A stretch of DNA of 64,000 nt from Geopseudomonas sagittaria (GTDB taxonomy: Bacteria; Pseudomonadota; Gammaproteobacteria; Pseudomonadales; Pseudomonadaceae): positions 298,201 through 362,200 of the forward strand of contig NZ_FOXM01000004.1 of NCBI RefSeq assembly GCF_900115715.1, given 5' to 3'. The number at the start of each line of letters is the position of its first letter. Position 1 is the first letter of the stretch. Below, piece after piece: positions 36,353 to 45,612 of the stretch. A program made the position numbers and the translations under genes. The notes beneath the pieces were generated by a model, which saw nothing but the letters and a program-made list of their open reading frames with translations, was not told the DNA's origin and did no database searches.

Positions 36353-36703
36353 ATGACCTGGATCATCACCAAATACGCACTGACCGCCGCCGTGGTGGTG
36401 CTGGTATCGGAAATCGCCAAGCGCAGCGACAGGCTTGGCGGACTGATCGCTGCCCTGCCGATGATCACGGTACTGACGCTGATCTGGCTCTATGTGGAAA
36501 AGCAATCGCCGGAAAAGATCGCCAACCATGCCTGGTACACCTTCTGGTACGTGCTGCCGACTCTGCCGATGTTCCTGGCCTTCCCGGCGCTGCTGCCGCG
36601 CCTGGGTTTCTGGCTGACGCTGCTGGCCTGCGTGGTCATCACGGTCGTTTGCTTCGGGCTGTTCGCGCTTGCGGTGCGGCGCTTCGGCATTGAGCTACTG
36701 TGA
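36353..36703 (+). CDS. DUF3147 family membrane protein
   Basis: 116 residues from ATG at 36353. Four predicted TM segments (ALTAAVVVLVSEIAKRSDRL, then GGLIAALPMITVLTLIW, FWYVLPTLPMFLAFP and the C-terminal LLACVVITVVCFGLFAL). DUF3147 proteins are small membrane proteins of unknown role that often sit in metal operons. It lies in the HupE operon, 168 bp after the His-rich gene. Confidence 0.75.
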   Translation: MTWIITKYALTAAVVVLVSEIAKRSDRLGGLIAALPMITVLTLIWLYVEKQSPEKIANHAWYTFWYVLPTLPMFLAFPALLPRLGFWLTLLACVVITVVCFGLFALAVRRFGIELL

Positions 36704-36719
36704 TCTGGCCGACTGTTGA

Positions 36720-37163
36720 ATGGAATTGATGGCATTTGCCGGGCTGTTCCTCTCGGCTTTCGGCGCAGCGACGTTGTTGCCTCTGCAATCCGAAGCCGTA
36801 CTGGTTGGCCTGCTGCTTCAGGCCGAGTATTCCGTTGCAGAGTTGCTGGTCATCGCGACCCTCGGGAATGTGCTCGGCTCAGCCGTCAACTGGTGGCTGG
36901 GCACCTGCATTGAGCACTGGCGTTATCGACGCTGGTTTCCCGTGAGTCCGGAAAAGCTGGCTAAGGCCCAAGCCGGGTACCACCGATACGGGCGCTGGTC
37001 TCTGTTGCTTAGCTGGGTTCCAGTCATCGGTGATCCACTGACTGTGATGGCGGGCGTGATGAAAGAGCCTTTCTGGAGCTTTCTCGCCATCGTTACCGTG
37101 GCCAAGGCTGGGCGCTATTTGGTTCTGACAGGACTCACCCTGGGTGGGTTGCAGTGGCTATGA
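36720..37163 (+). CDS. YqaA-family (DedA/SNARE-associated) membrane protein
   Basis: 147 residues with about four hydrophobic segments. GNVLGSAVNWWLGTCIE, then HRYGRWSLLLSWVPVIGDP match the YqaA branch of DedA proteins, which help move lipids or ions. It begins 16 bp after the DUF3147 gene and closes the Ni/Co operon. Confidence 0.75.
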   Translation: MELMAFAGLFLSAFGAATLLPLQSEAVLVGLLLQAEYSVAELLVIATLGNVLGSAVNWWLGTCIEHWRYRRWFPVSPEKLAKAQAGYHRYGRWSLLLSWVPVIGDPLTVMAGVMKEPFWSFLAIVTVAKAGRYLVLTGLTLGGLQWL

Positions 37164-37175
37164 GTCGAGCGAAGC

Positions 37176-37200
37176 TTGGCTTGGCTTGGCTTGGCTTGGC
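37176..37200. repeat. Tandem pentamer repeat (TTGGC)x5
   Basis: Five exact TTGGC units run between the yqaA-like stop and the convergent ginD-like gene. It could be slippage-prone. No role in expression is evident because it lies between two gene ends. Confidence 0.6.
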
Positions 37201-37213
37201 GAGGGCATACCTA

Positions 37214-37639
37214 TTACTGGGGCTTCTTGGAGGCTAGATCGACCACGCTACGGTTGTTCAATTTGGCCTTCAGCACCCCGTTCTCGTCCAGCAGAACCTC
37301 GTTAATCGAGGCCAGACGGGCGACCTTGGCGCTCAGTTCCTTGATCTCCTGTCGGTACGCTTGCGATTTCTTGCGCTCGGCAATCAAGTCCTGATGCTTC
37401 ACATCGCGCATGGCGCGGCTAGAGCGCCCCTGAACCTCGCGGATTACTTCGGCGATGCTCTGGTAGTGGTTGTGTATCAGCGCCGTCGAAACGCCCGCCT
37501 CGCGGGCTACAGCGGCGATACTGACCTTGGTTTCCCCGCTATGTGAACGCCCCCGCTGGATGCGGTATAGAGCCAGCTTCAAATCCTTCTCACGATCCTC
37601 GGCGGGCTTGTACTTGGCTGTCTTGTCCTTGCTCTTCAT
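37214..37639 (-). CDS. ginD: GinD-like HTH/coiled-coil protein (module 1)
   Basis: 141 residues. An HTH of TetR-like shape (SIAAVAREAGVSTALIHNHY) lies near residue 41-60, then a coiled coil (about 88-130, QEIKELSAKVARLASINEV). It overlaps the preceding large recombinase by ATGA and ends the module. In GInt islands and Tn554-like elements a small protein of this type closes the recombinase operon and is needed for, or directs, recombination. GC-rich version. Confidence 0.75.
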   Translation of the reverse strand: MKSKDKTAKYKPAEDREKDLKLALYRIQRGRSHSGETKVSIAAVAREAGVSTALIHNHYQSIAEVIREVQGRSSRAMRDVKHQDLIAERKKSQAYRQEIKELSAKVARLASINEVLLDENGVLKAKLNNRSVVDLASKKPQ

Positions 37640-39510
37640 GCGATTCGTGTCTCCGGATCGATGCCAAGCTGCATGAGTACCTCACGGCTGCGCTGAAGAT
37701 CGCGCAGGACGCGCTGGCGACCACCCTCGCCAATGTCCAGGCAGTCCAGCAACTCTTTGAGGTCGGTGTAGAGCCGCTGGTAGATGGCCGCATGGCCGCG
37801 CCCGATTACGGCATTGTCGCAATCGCCGCAGCGGGTGCGCTCAAGCGTGTTGCCCACACAGCCATCGCTGTCAGCAGTGCACCAAGCATGGCCGTTGCTG
37901 CGGATCGCGCTACTCTCGGCAATAGATGTCAGCATCGAGGCGCGATCCTTGAAGATCAGCAAGTTCTCCGGTTCGCGCTGCCAGCGCTTGAGGGCACGAC
38001 CATAGCCACCGGAAAGGAGCTCGTCGCCCTGCCACGTCTCGACGACGCCGAGCTTAATGTCCTCCAGTTCGGCCTGGATGTCGGCGTATAGCTCGATATC
38101 GAAGTGCTGACCCCAGCCCTCGTCCATCGCATAGCCTAAGGTCATGTCCATCGACCAGTGGGCGTAGTGCTCCTTCAGGTAGCGCAGGTCGCCGAAGCGG
38201 CTGTGCGCAGCGTAGTTGGCGAACTTGCGACGGAACTGATGGCTGGCAAGATTCCAGCTCAGCCCGCAATCCTTGGCGAATGCCCTGAGGTTGGAGCCCC
38301 AAGTGCCATTCGAGAGCGTACGCACCTCTCCCGAACTCACGCCGAGAAAGAGCGCATGGCGGTGCTTCTGCGCCTCGGCGATCTGCGGATCATGCGGGTT
38401 GGTCCAGCGCCGCTGCACGATCTCGGCGGCGATTATGGCCTGATAGGGTGCGGCCCAGCGCTCCATCAAGCGCAGGGCACGCACTGCCGCCTTAGGGATC
38501 ATCCAGTCATGCACGCCTGCATCGGTCTTGTCCGACCGTGAGCGCATCCAGTGGAAGACGTTGCCGTCATCGTCCTGGGTGCGATGGTGCGCGCCGGACT
38601 GCACGTTGGCCAGCTCATGATTGCGGCAGCCGGAGGTGCTGGCCAGAACGATGTAGCAGGCCGTGCGCAGGTCGTTCAGCGCCATGTTGAATGCCCTCAG
38701 ACCGCCCTCCCAACCATGGGCATCCAAGTGACGGTTCTTGGCCCTAATGACACCTTCACTATGCCCCTTACGCTGCGCCGCGAGGGCATCCAGCGCGTCG
38801 CGCAGATCAAGCAGTGGCTTGCCGCGCTCGACCTGCTGGTCGGCCCGCTCGAACAGGGTGCAGAACACATCATCGGGGATCAGCGGTGTCTTGCCGCCCC
38901 GGACGTCGCCGGTAAGTCCCGCCATCGCCTTCGCGGAAGTCTCGGGCCAGGGATGCTGTGGCATCGGGTCGTCGGTGTACTGGCTGAGTTCATACAGCGC
39001 TTCGACGGCGCTGAAACGTTTCTCCAGCGCATTCTGCGACAGCGGCTTGCCCACGGATCGGCTAGTCTGCCGGTGCGCCTTGCAGGCGGCCACATAGGTT
39101 GCGCAGACCATAGGCGTCACCGTGCCCAGGTGGTCGAGCTTGAGCGCCTCCAGGTGACGTAGGAATGGTTTTGCAGCAGAGAAACATTGGCGCACCACCA
39201 TGCCTTTAGGCTGACCTGCCCCTTGACGCCCACGCCGCAGGTAGCGGTACAACATCGCCCTCATCACCGCCCGAAACGCCGGAGGGACGGAGCTGAAGTT
39301 CAGCCGCTTCTGGCTTGCGGCCATGTTGCTGGTGAAGCCGTCGAGCTGCCAGGTGTCGTCGCCGTATCGGCTACGTATTACCCACTGCACATCGACCTGA
39401 ATGGCGTTGATGATCAGCGCGTCGCGTTCGTATCCGGGAAGCCCTCGCACATCGACCGGCTGGGCGGTAAGGGTTGCCCAGGGAAGCGCTGCCAGAGTGT
39501 TGCCTCTCAT
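37636..39510 (-). CDS. ginC: GinC-like large tyrosine recombinase (module 1)
   Basis: 624 residues. Recombinase boxes near the centre: SGCRNHELANV (box I Arg), SHQFRRKFANYAAHS (HxxR box) and EHYAHWSMDMTLGYA (His/Trp and Tyr boxes). A Cys-rich C-terminal finger follows (CTADSDGCVGN, then CGDCDNAVI). The size and finger match the third gene of ginABCD modules. It overlaps ginB and ginD by 4 bases each. Catalytic residues appear intact. Confidence 0.8.
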   Translation of the reverse strand: MRGNTLAALPWATLTAQPVDVRGLPGYERDALIINAIQVDVQWVIRSRYGDDTWQLDGFTSNMAASQKRLNFSSVPPAFRAVMRAMLYRYLRRGRQGAGQPKGMVVRQCFSAAKPFLRHLEALKLDHLGTVTPMVCATYVAACKAHRQTSRSVGKPLSQNALEKRFSAVEALYELSQYTDDPMPQHPWPETSAKAMAGLTGDVRGGKTPLIPDDVFCTLFERADQQVERGKPLLDLRDALDALAAQRKGHSEGVIRAKNRHLDAHGWEGGLRAFNMALNDLRTACYIVLASTSGCRNHELANVQSGAHHRTQDDDGNVFHWMRSRSDKTDAGVHDWMIPKAAVRALRLMERWAAPYQAIIAAEIVQRRWTNPHDPQIAEAQKHRHALFLGVSSGEVRTLSNGTWGSNLRAFAKDCGLSWNLASHQFRRKFANYAAHSRFGDLRYLKEHYAHWSMDMTLGYAMDEGWGQHFDIELYADIQAELEDIKLGVVETWQGDELLSGGYGRALKRWQREPENLLIFKDRASMLTSIAESSAIRSNGHAWCTADSDGCVGNTLERTRCGDCDNAVIGRGHAAIYQRLYTDLKELLDCLDIGEGGRQRVLRDLQRSREVLMQLGIDPETRIA

Positions 39511-41186
39511 GCAAAGACCTCCAGGCTGACGATCAGATCAACCGACCAGAACGGGTGCGACTGGGTGCGGGCGCGCTCGCGGGCTGCATTCACGGCAGTC
39601 GCCTTGAAGGTGCCGCGCCGCAGCCCCTCGGCAACGATGTAGTGGTCGATCAAGCGGGGGATGTGGGCGTACTCCTGCACCCAGCGCCGCTTGTCCATGA
39701 GCGAGCGCTCGGCCAGCACGCGGAAGTAGAAGCTGAACAACTTGTGCAGATCCTCGGCGGTCACCGCGTAGTGCTTGCAGCGCAGGCAGTTCATGAAGTT
39801 CATGCAAATCGCGCCCTCGCGCTTCGGGGCGTACTGGCCGTTCACCGGGTCGGCGCAGCGGCCCATGGGAGTGTCCCTGTAGGTCGCACCGATGGTTCGA
39901 GTCAGCAACTCCTGCACCAGTACCTCGCCCATGAACTGCCAGTTGCGGCGGACATTCGCGTTGGGCGCCAGGTAGTTGCGGTCGGCCACCTGCGGGCTAT
40001 TGCCGAGGGCCACGGCGGTGACCGCCAGGTCGCCATCGCTCAGCTCGAAGATGCGGTTGGCGAAGGTCTTGCGCAGACGCGAGACGTTGATGCGCAGCGA
40101 CTGTCCGTCGCTGCCGGTCAGACGATGCTCGGCCACGAGGCGATCTGTCGCCCTAGCCAACATTTTCTCGCTCAACGCCGTGACTTGACCGACCCCCTTA
40201 CCTTGGCGAGTGCGATACAGCCACACGCGGCCCTTGAGGTCTTCCGGGGCTTCTGCCCCCAGGGGCTCGGTCAGGGCCATCACGCGGCGGATCAGGCGCT
40301 CCACGTTGGTTCTCACGCTCGGCGTGGACTCCAGCAGGCGCTCGGCGTCCGACTCGGCGCGCAGCGCCACCTTGCTGGTGTTGTAACCGCGCCGCTTCCA
40401 CAGCACCAGGAACACGGTGTTGTCCTTGGGGTGTCGGCGCAGGCAGTCGCGGCCCATTTCCAGCAGCGCCGTGGTATTGCGTCCGGTGTGCAGCGCCACG
40501 ACCAGCAGGGCGAAGGCCAGCAATTTGCCGGTCACAGGCGCGTCGTCGGCCCAAATCGGCTTGATTGCCTGGCGCAGCGCCACCGTGAGCGCTTGCCGCT
40601 CGCGGTTGGACAGCGCCGTTTCGCCCTTGTACTTCCGGTTGCTGTTCGGGAAGGGGCTGCGCGGGAAGGTGGCCTCATCGCCGGAGGCAACCAGCGGGAT
40701 CAGCCCACGCCGCCCCAAGGCGTGCAGCACGGACTTGGTCTGCGTGTACTGGGTCTTCTGAGAGGTAGTCGCCACGCCCTGCCTTGCCATATGGCAGAGA
40801 TAGCCGTCGATCAGGTCCCGGTTCACATCGGCCAGGGCCAGATCACGGCCAAAAGCCGGCGCCCGCAGCACGCAAAAGTCGAGGAAATTGCGCAGCCCAT
40901 TGTTGCAGTAGTTAGCCACGGTGCTGGCCGCGACGGCGCCCTCCTGGCCGGCGAGGAAGCGCTCGATCTGGCGCTGGCAGGCGTAGGTGATGGGGGCGAT
41001 GCCGGCACCGTACCAGCGGGCAAAGTCAAAGCTCCGTGCGCTAGAAGCGTTCCGCCCGAATTTGACCGTGGTGTTCGTCGGAGGGATGGCCTCGGGCAGA
41101 ATGACGACATTGCCTGTCGCGTCGCGGCTGTGCTCGACTTGCGGGACATCGAGGTCGGTCTTGGCAAATACCTTGCGCTTGCCCAT
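39507..41186 (-). CDS. ginB: GinB-like tyrosine recombinase (module 1)
   Basis: 559 residues. Box I HTGRNTTALLEMG keeps an Arg. The HxxR box is NVSRLRKTFANRI, with Ser for His, and the next boxes read VALGNSPQVADRNYLAP, with Asn for His before the Tyr. A Cys-rich C-terminal region (CADPVNGQYAPKREGAIC, then CLRCKHY) follows. This is the second, more divergent recombinase of the module. It shares one base with the ginA stop. Confidence 0.78.
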   Translation of the reverse strand: MGKRKVFAKTDLDVPQVEHSRDATGNVVILPEAIPPTNTTVKFGRNASSARSFDFARWYGAGIAPITYACQRQIERFLAGQEGAVAASTVANYCNNGLRNFLDFCVLRAPAFGRDLALADVNRDLIDGYLCHMARQGVATTSQKTQYTQTKSVLHALGRRGLIPLVASGDEATFPRSPFPNSNRKYKGETALSNRERQALTVALRQAIKPIWADDAPVTGKLLAFALLVVALHTGRNTTALLEMGRDCLRRHPKDNTVFLVLWKRRGYNTSKVALRAESDAERLLESTPSVRTNVERLIRRVMALTEPLGAEAPEDLKGRVWLYRTRQGKGVGQVTALSEKMLARATDRLVAEHRLTGSDGQSLRINVSRLRKTFANRIFELSDGDLAVTAVALGNSPQVADRNYLAPNANVRRNWQFMGEVLVQELLTRTIGATYRDTPMGRCADPVNGQYAPKREGAICMNFMNCLRCKHYAVTAEDLHKLFSFYFRVLAERSLMDKRRWVQEYAHIPRLIDHYIVAEGLRRGTFKATAVNAARERARTQSHPFWSVDLIVSLEVFA

Positions 41187-42334
41187 CAGGCCGCGCCCGC
41201 CAGTGCGTTCAACTCGTCGTCATAGGCCAGCACCGCCTCGTCGGCCATTTCGTTGACCAGATGCAGGTAAGCCATGGTCGTCTGAATCGAGCTGTGGCCG
41301 AGTTGCCGCTGAACGAACACCAGGGGCTCCAGCCCGCTCGAAGGGTTGCGCTGAAGGCTGACCAAGGTATGGGTGGCATAGGTATGCCGGAGCTTGTGCG
41401 CATGGGCCTTGATTCCGGCCCGCTTGCCGGCGTCGCGGATGATCCGGTTGAGGCTCTTGCCGTCCTCGCCATAGGGCTCCCCGAACCGGTTGAGGCACAG
41501 CGCCCTTTGTGGCGTCTTGCTCAGCGAAGCACGCTCGCCGCGCACCTTCGACACATAGCGGTAGAGTTCGGCCATGAGCTGGCGGCTGACATAAATATCT
41601 CGCGGTTTGCTGCCCTTGGTCACCATGCCGCTGCCGTCGAACGGATCGAGCTGAATGCGGAGGTTCCGTTCGGTTCTTCTCGCCCTATCCGGGTCGAAGA
41701 CATAGGCCAGCGGGAAGGCGGCGATTTCCTCGCGGCGCAGACCCGTATGCAGTGCCAGGCGCATCATAATCCGGTGATGGGGGTTCTCCGCTGCGGCGAG
41801 GAGCGCCTTGATCTCGGCCATACTCAGGAACTTGGGCAGGGCCTTGTGGCTACGCGGCATCACATCGTTTGCCATGGCCTTGCCACCACTGGCATCGACA
41901 TGGGCAAGGACGCCTGTTTCGCACTTCACGCTGCGTTCTTCATAGGCGAAGGGCGGGCGCTGCACCCACCCCTGGCTCAGCGCGAACTCGTAGAACTTGC
42001 AGATGTAATGCAGGCGCTGGCGAGTGGTGTTCGGTGCCAGTTCGCACGCCACCAGGCAGTAGTCCCGATAGGCCGCCACAAGGCTCTTGGCCTCACCACG
42101 ATCAACGTCGCGCCAGTCCAGCTCATGGGCCTGGAGGAAGCTGAAAAAGTCGTACAGCGCTCGACCTGTGCTGGGCCAGGATCGCTTTGAGCCAATGTGG
42201 CCACGCAATAGGTAGTGACGAAGGAACAGGTTGGCCGGGCCGCAGCTTTCCATCGAGTCCCAAAGCAGAATCGGGAACCCCGGATAGGGTTGCCCTGCGA
42301 TCACAAAATCCTCAGTAGCCCAAACAAGCTCCAT
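41186..42334 (-). CDS. ginA: GinA-like tyrosine recombinase (module 1)
   Basis: 382 residues from ATG at 42334, which has AGGGGA eight bases upstream; the frame extends to 42385 without a better site. SAM-like core-binding region to about 150, then a full catalytic set: HTGLRREEIAAFPL, HKLRHTYATH, RQLGHSSIQTTMAYLHL (Tyr). This is a classic integrase-like enzyme and the first gene of the four-gene operon, which runs right to left. No repeat array like that of module 2 was found upstream. Confidence 0.85.
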   Translation of the reverse strand: MELVWATEDFVIAGQPYPGFPILLWDSMESCGPANLFLRHYLLRGHIGSKRSWPSTGRALYDFFSFLQAHELDWRDVDRGEAKSLVAAYRDYCLVACELAPNTTRQRLHYICKFYEFALSQGWVQRPPFAYEERSVKCETGVLAHVDASGGKAMANDVMPRSHKALPKFLSMAEIKALLAAAENPHHRIMMRLALHTGLRREEIAAFPLAYVFDPDRARRTERNLRIQLDPFDGSGMVTKGSKPRDIYVSRQLMAELYRYVSKVRGERASLSKTPQRALCLNRFGEPYGEDGKSLNRIIRDAGKRAGIKAHAHKLRHTYATHTLVSLQRNPSSGLEPLVFVQRQLGHSSIQTTMAYLHLVNEMADEAVLAYDDELNALAGAA

Positions 42335-42645
42335 CTGCAATTCCCCTGCACTGACCAGACACCCAATCCCTTTGTCTGCTCTCACAGAGTTAGGGCCATT
42401 AACTGCCCCTCAGCACATCCTCAGGACTATGAGTTCGTAAGGGCGTGCTTCGAACATAGCGGGAATGTAACGATTACAACGCTCCAGACCATGAAGCGCT
42501 CCACCACGATCCACACCTCCCGAGGGTGGAAGCGCGCCCATTTTCCCGCGCTGATCGAGTCCACCCGCGCCCAGCCGGTCGCCGGCAGATGCCCCTCCCG
42601 CTCCTTGCGCCGGCCCCAAGGCACCCACTCCACCGAACCGTCGGC

Positions 42646-43037
42646 CTGACTCTTGGAGATGCCGCTCATGCCCATGGCCTGCACCAGCTCATCGACCGAG
42701 CGGGTCGAGACGCCCTGCGCGTAGGCCTCCTGGATCACCGCAGCCAGTGCCTTCTCGGCGGTACGCCGGGGCTCCAGGAAGGGCGGGAAATAGCTGCCCT
42801 GACGCAGCTTGGGAATGCGCGTTCGACGTCGCCGGCACGGGTCTGCCACAGGCGATCCCGGTAGCCATTGCGGCTGTTGCTGCGATCCTCGCTCTTGACG
42901 GCGTAGCCGGCACCGCAGCGCGGCTCGACATCTAGCTCCATCAAGCGTTGGGCGACGAACTGGATCATGTGCCTGAGCAGGTCGGCATCCGGGCCTTTCT
43001 CGGCGAGCTCATCCAGTGCGATAGTGTGCTTGGTCAT
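42646..43037 (-). pseudogene. IS256-family transposase N-terminal remnant, frameshifted
   Basis: From ATG at 43037 it reads [20 protein letters not shown] and [19 protein letters not shown] shift near 42820 moves it to the frame with [19 protein letters not shown], then [17 protein letters not shown], where similarity stops. This is the start of an IS256-family transposase without its catalytic DDE part. The frame continues to 42427 with sequence I cannot place ([20 protein letters not shown]). Confidence 0.85.
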
Positions 43038-43125
43038 CGTGGTGATGGTTAGGTCGGCAAACTCAACCTAGCCGGAAACCACGGTGGCCGTCCCCTCTCA
43101 CGCCTGACGGCATTTCTGGCGGCTC

Positions 43126-43150
43126 TCAGTTACACCACTTCCCGGGACAC
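43126..43150. mobile_element. IS256-family terminal end remnant
   Basis: TCAGTTACACCACTTCCCGG, then GACAC resembles the terminal inverted repeat of IS256-family elements and lies about 90 bp upstream of the broken transposase start, as expected for the left end. A degenerate relative occurs at about 32340-32370. Between here and 43443 no gene is visible. Confidence 0.5.
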
Positions 43151-43443
43151 AATCCAGCGTCGAACGTCATCAGCTGGTGCCCATGGGCCGGGCGTGACCG
43201 TCACCCATTCATCGCACCTTCACGCAACAACTGGCCGTACGGGTTAGTGCAGCAGCCGATCTGTGTCGAGGCGCCCTAAGCAACAGGATATCCGTGAAGC
43301 GTGACCATACGTTGAGGTCGGCTCACAGAGCCCGGCATTGCTGAGCCGGAGGGCTACCTTGGGGTATGGTGATAGCTGGCAATCTAATGCTAGTGTGCGC
43401 CCAGAGATTTTTTCAGAAACCGACACTACTCGCAGGGAACGCA

Positions 43444-43911
43444 ATGCGATCACTTGGTATCCGCGCTGAGCCAAAAAAGGCGACATTCGTCATCTACGAC
43501 GATGAAACCAAGAAAATTTTGAATGTTGAGTCCTTGATCATTCCTCAGATCTTGAACAAGCCAGAGCAGCTCAAGTTCGCTCGACACAGCATTCTCGACA
43601 TCATCCGGGAGTACCAAGTCGACGCGGCGGGAATTCGAGTCGCAGAGGGCAACTCGCAGAACCAAGACGCCGACCGGTTATACCTAGAGGCCGTCTTCAT
43701 GGAATCGTTCGCAAGCAGCAGCATCAAAAACTATTTCGTGGGACGAAAGACAAGCATCAGTGCACGGCTAGGCATCACCTCTGCCCAGTTCACTTCGATC
43801 GTGAAGTGCGAGTCTGAGCTTGAGGACGTGAGAGGCTGGCCGGAAGGGAAGGCACAGGCTGTTCGAGAAGCCATCCTCGTAGCCGTAGGAGCCGTAGGAG
43901 CCGTCAAATGA
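43444..43911 (+). CDS. Small RNase H-fold-like protein, partner of Ser/Thr kinase
   Basis: 155 residues from ATG at 43444 with AGGGA at good spacing. The layout MRSLGIRAEPKKATFVIYDD (strands 1-2), IIREYQVDAAGIRVAEG (helix, then strand 4 ending in Glu) and DADRLYLEAVFMES (acidic helix) resembles small RuvC/RNase H-fold proteins such as DUF3010. The first-strand catalytic Asp is not evident, so activity is doubtful. The stop overlaps the kinase start (ATGA). A sensor or nuclease partner of the kinase is inferred. Confidence 0.5.
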   Translation: MRSLGIRAEPKKATFVIYDDETKKILNVESLIIPQILNKPEQLKFARHSILDIIREYQVDAAGIRVAEGNSQNQDADRLYLEAVFMESFASSSIKNYFVGRKTSISARLGITSAQFTSIVKCESELEDVRGWPEGKAQAVREAILVAVGAVGAVK

Positions 43912-44942
43912 TCATTCCATACCAGACGGCCCAGGTTTCGTTCCAGAGGAAAGAGCGTGTAGGCGAGAATGGTGAGAACTCTGAGGTGTATGTCGTCCAT
44001 GACGAGCACTTGGATGCCGAGCTCGTGGTGAAGCAGGTCAAGACTGATGGCTTCAATGAAGAGGAGTACCTGCTTGAGGCTCAGTTGCTCTACAGAAGCA
44101 CGCATCCGAATGTGGTGCAGGTCTTGTACGCCTGCAAGGACGCGCAGCATATCTACATGGCCATGCCCTACTACCGAAACGGATCGCTGCACCAGGTCGC
44201 TGAAGCACAGGAGCTGACCTGCAGGCAGCTCATTCGCTACTCGATCCATTTCCTGAGCGGGCTGAACAACATCCACTCCAAAGGGCTGCTCCACTTCGAC
44301 ATCAAGCCTGACAACATCCTGATCTCCGACAGTGATGAGGCCCTTCTGTCAGACTTCGGCTTCGCCAAAAACATGGATGAGGATGGGTTCGCTACGCCTG
44401 AGGCGACCTACCGCTACCATCTACCGCCTGAGAGTGCTCACACCCGTGACTTCAACAACAGTGCAGACATCTACCAGGTCGGCTTGACTCTGTACCGCTT
44501 GCTGGCTGGCTTGGATTCCCTTGAGAATCAATGGCATGGATTCGAAAATGGGGCTGAATTGGCCGTTGCTCAGCGCAAAGAAACCTACCCAGATTTGTCG
44601 CAGTTGCCTCTGCATGTTCCGAAAAAGCTCAAGACCATCATCAAGAAATGCTTGAAATTCGATCCCAACAGACGCTATCAATCAGTAATTGATCTATTGA
44701 ATGATCTGTCGTCAATCGAAGATGTAGGCCTGGATTGGCGCTTTTCTATAGCCGGTAATGTACAGCGCTGGGAAAGTATTTCGTCGGACGGAACGACTCT
44801 TTTGGTGGAGGTGGTCCATAATGGCCAGTGCACGGCCCAGAAGAAGACGGCTGGCGGAGCGTTTCGCAGGAAAGCCAATCTCTGCGGCGCCAACCTGACC
44901 CCGGAGCGGATCCATGAAATCCTCATGTCATCAGACTGGTAA
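43908..44942 (+). CDS. Hanks-type serine/threonine protein kinase
   Basis: 344 residues. Gly-rich loop GENGENSEVYVV, ATP-anchoring Lys42 (VVKQV), catalytic loop HFDIKPDN at 129-136 (HFD in place of HRD), DFG at 149-151, PPES for APE, and NSADIYQVGLTLYRLL. So it is an active-looking non-RD kinase. A C-terminal region of about 75 residues (WRFSIAGNVQRW onward) is a separate small domain. It is coupled to the RNase H-like gene. Kinases in islands between IS remnants and restriction genes are often anti-phage abortive-infection effectors; that role here is inference. Confidence 0.85.
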   Translation: MIIPYQTAQVSFQRKERVGENGENSEVYVVHDEHLDAELVVKQVKTDGFNEEEYLLEAQLLYRSTHPNVVQVLYACKDAQHIYMAMPYYRNGSLHQVAEAQELTCRQLIRYSIHFLSGLNNIHSKGLLHFDIKPDNILISDSDEALLSDFGFAKNMDEDGFATPEATYRYHLPPESAHTRDFNNSADIYQVGLTLYRLLAGLDSLENQWHGFENGAELAVAQRKETYPDLSQLPLHVPKKLKTIIKKCLKFDPNRRYQSVIDLLNDLSSIEDVGLDWRFSIAGNVQRWESISSDGTTLLVEVVHNGQCTAQKKTAGGAFRRKANLCGANLTPERIHEILMSSDW

Positions 44943-45109
44943 GCCGACAGACAAAAAGGGTGGTGATGGGTATCTGACCAGATCCCAGATCTCCACAGGA
45001 CGCAGCCAGACCAGCTCTGGTCGTATTCGCTCGTCCGTTCCGCTGGTGAGCGTGGACGATCTCATAGGTGACTCGAAAATCATCTACCATAGCCGCTGAC
45101 CCTTCTAGA

Positions 45110-45136
45110 GCCCTCTGCAAGCGCGGTGCGGAGGGC
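45110..45136 (+). terminator. Hairpin after kinase operon
   Basis: GCCCTC and GAGGGC pair around a loop that can itself extend the stem (GC...GC), about 170 bp after the kinase stop. It is followed by TTAT, only a weak U-tract, so it could be a weak terminator. The rest of 44943-45612 shows no convincing gene. Confidence 0.4.
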
Positions 45137-45612
45137 TTATCAGCTGATCCCCCTGAATGTTCGCCTAAAGCACTCAGCCTTGGGCCTGGCGAAAGGCTTT
45201 GAAATTCCTTCCCAAACGGCCCTGACGCAAATCGTTTTTTCGGACGATGTTCTTGTGCAGTCATGCTGCTCTGCGCAGCGAGCTACAGCTCGGCCGATGC
45301 CTTCGATATAGGCGATCTCTAGCCGCTCGATTCCAGAGGCAGCTGTCGACCCGAAGCGGCCGTTCCGCTTTGTTGTACGAATGACAGCTGTGAGCGGATA
45401 CAGTCCCTCCCCAAGAACGCCTGACACACTGCTTCTCAACCTGCAGCAGCAATGAGAGGTACCGGTGAAGTGGCTGCCTGAAAGCACTGATCACTGAGGT
45501 GAGAGCTGTGAGGCGCGCGAATCTGACGAAGACTGACGCTGTTGCCATCATGGCGTTGACGCCTTCTGCCGTAAGCCTTGACGGTGCGCAGTGAATCGTG
45601 TGTGCTTACCCC

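Noticed and set aside
39474..41225. 583-codon plus-strand frame
   Set aside because: Antisense to ginB module 1; composition typical of a shadow frame.
42427..42645. Continuation of the IS256 frame as a gene
   Set aside because: Similarity to the transposase stops at residue 68 and the rest has no recognised homologue or own start.
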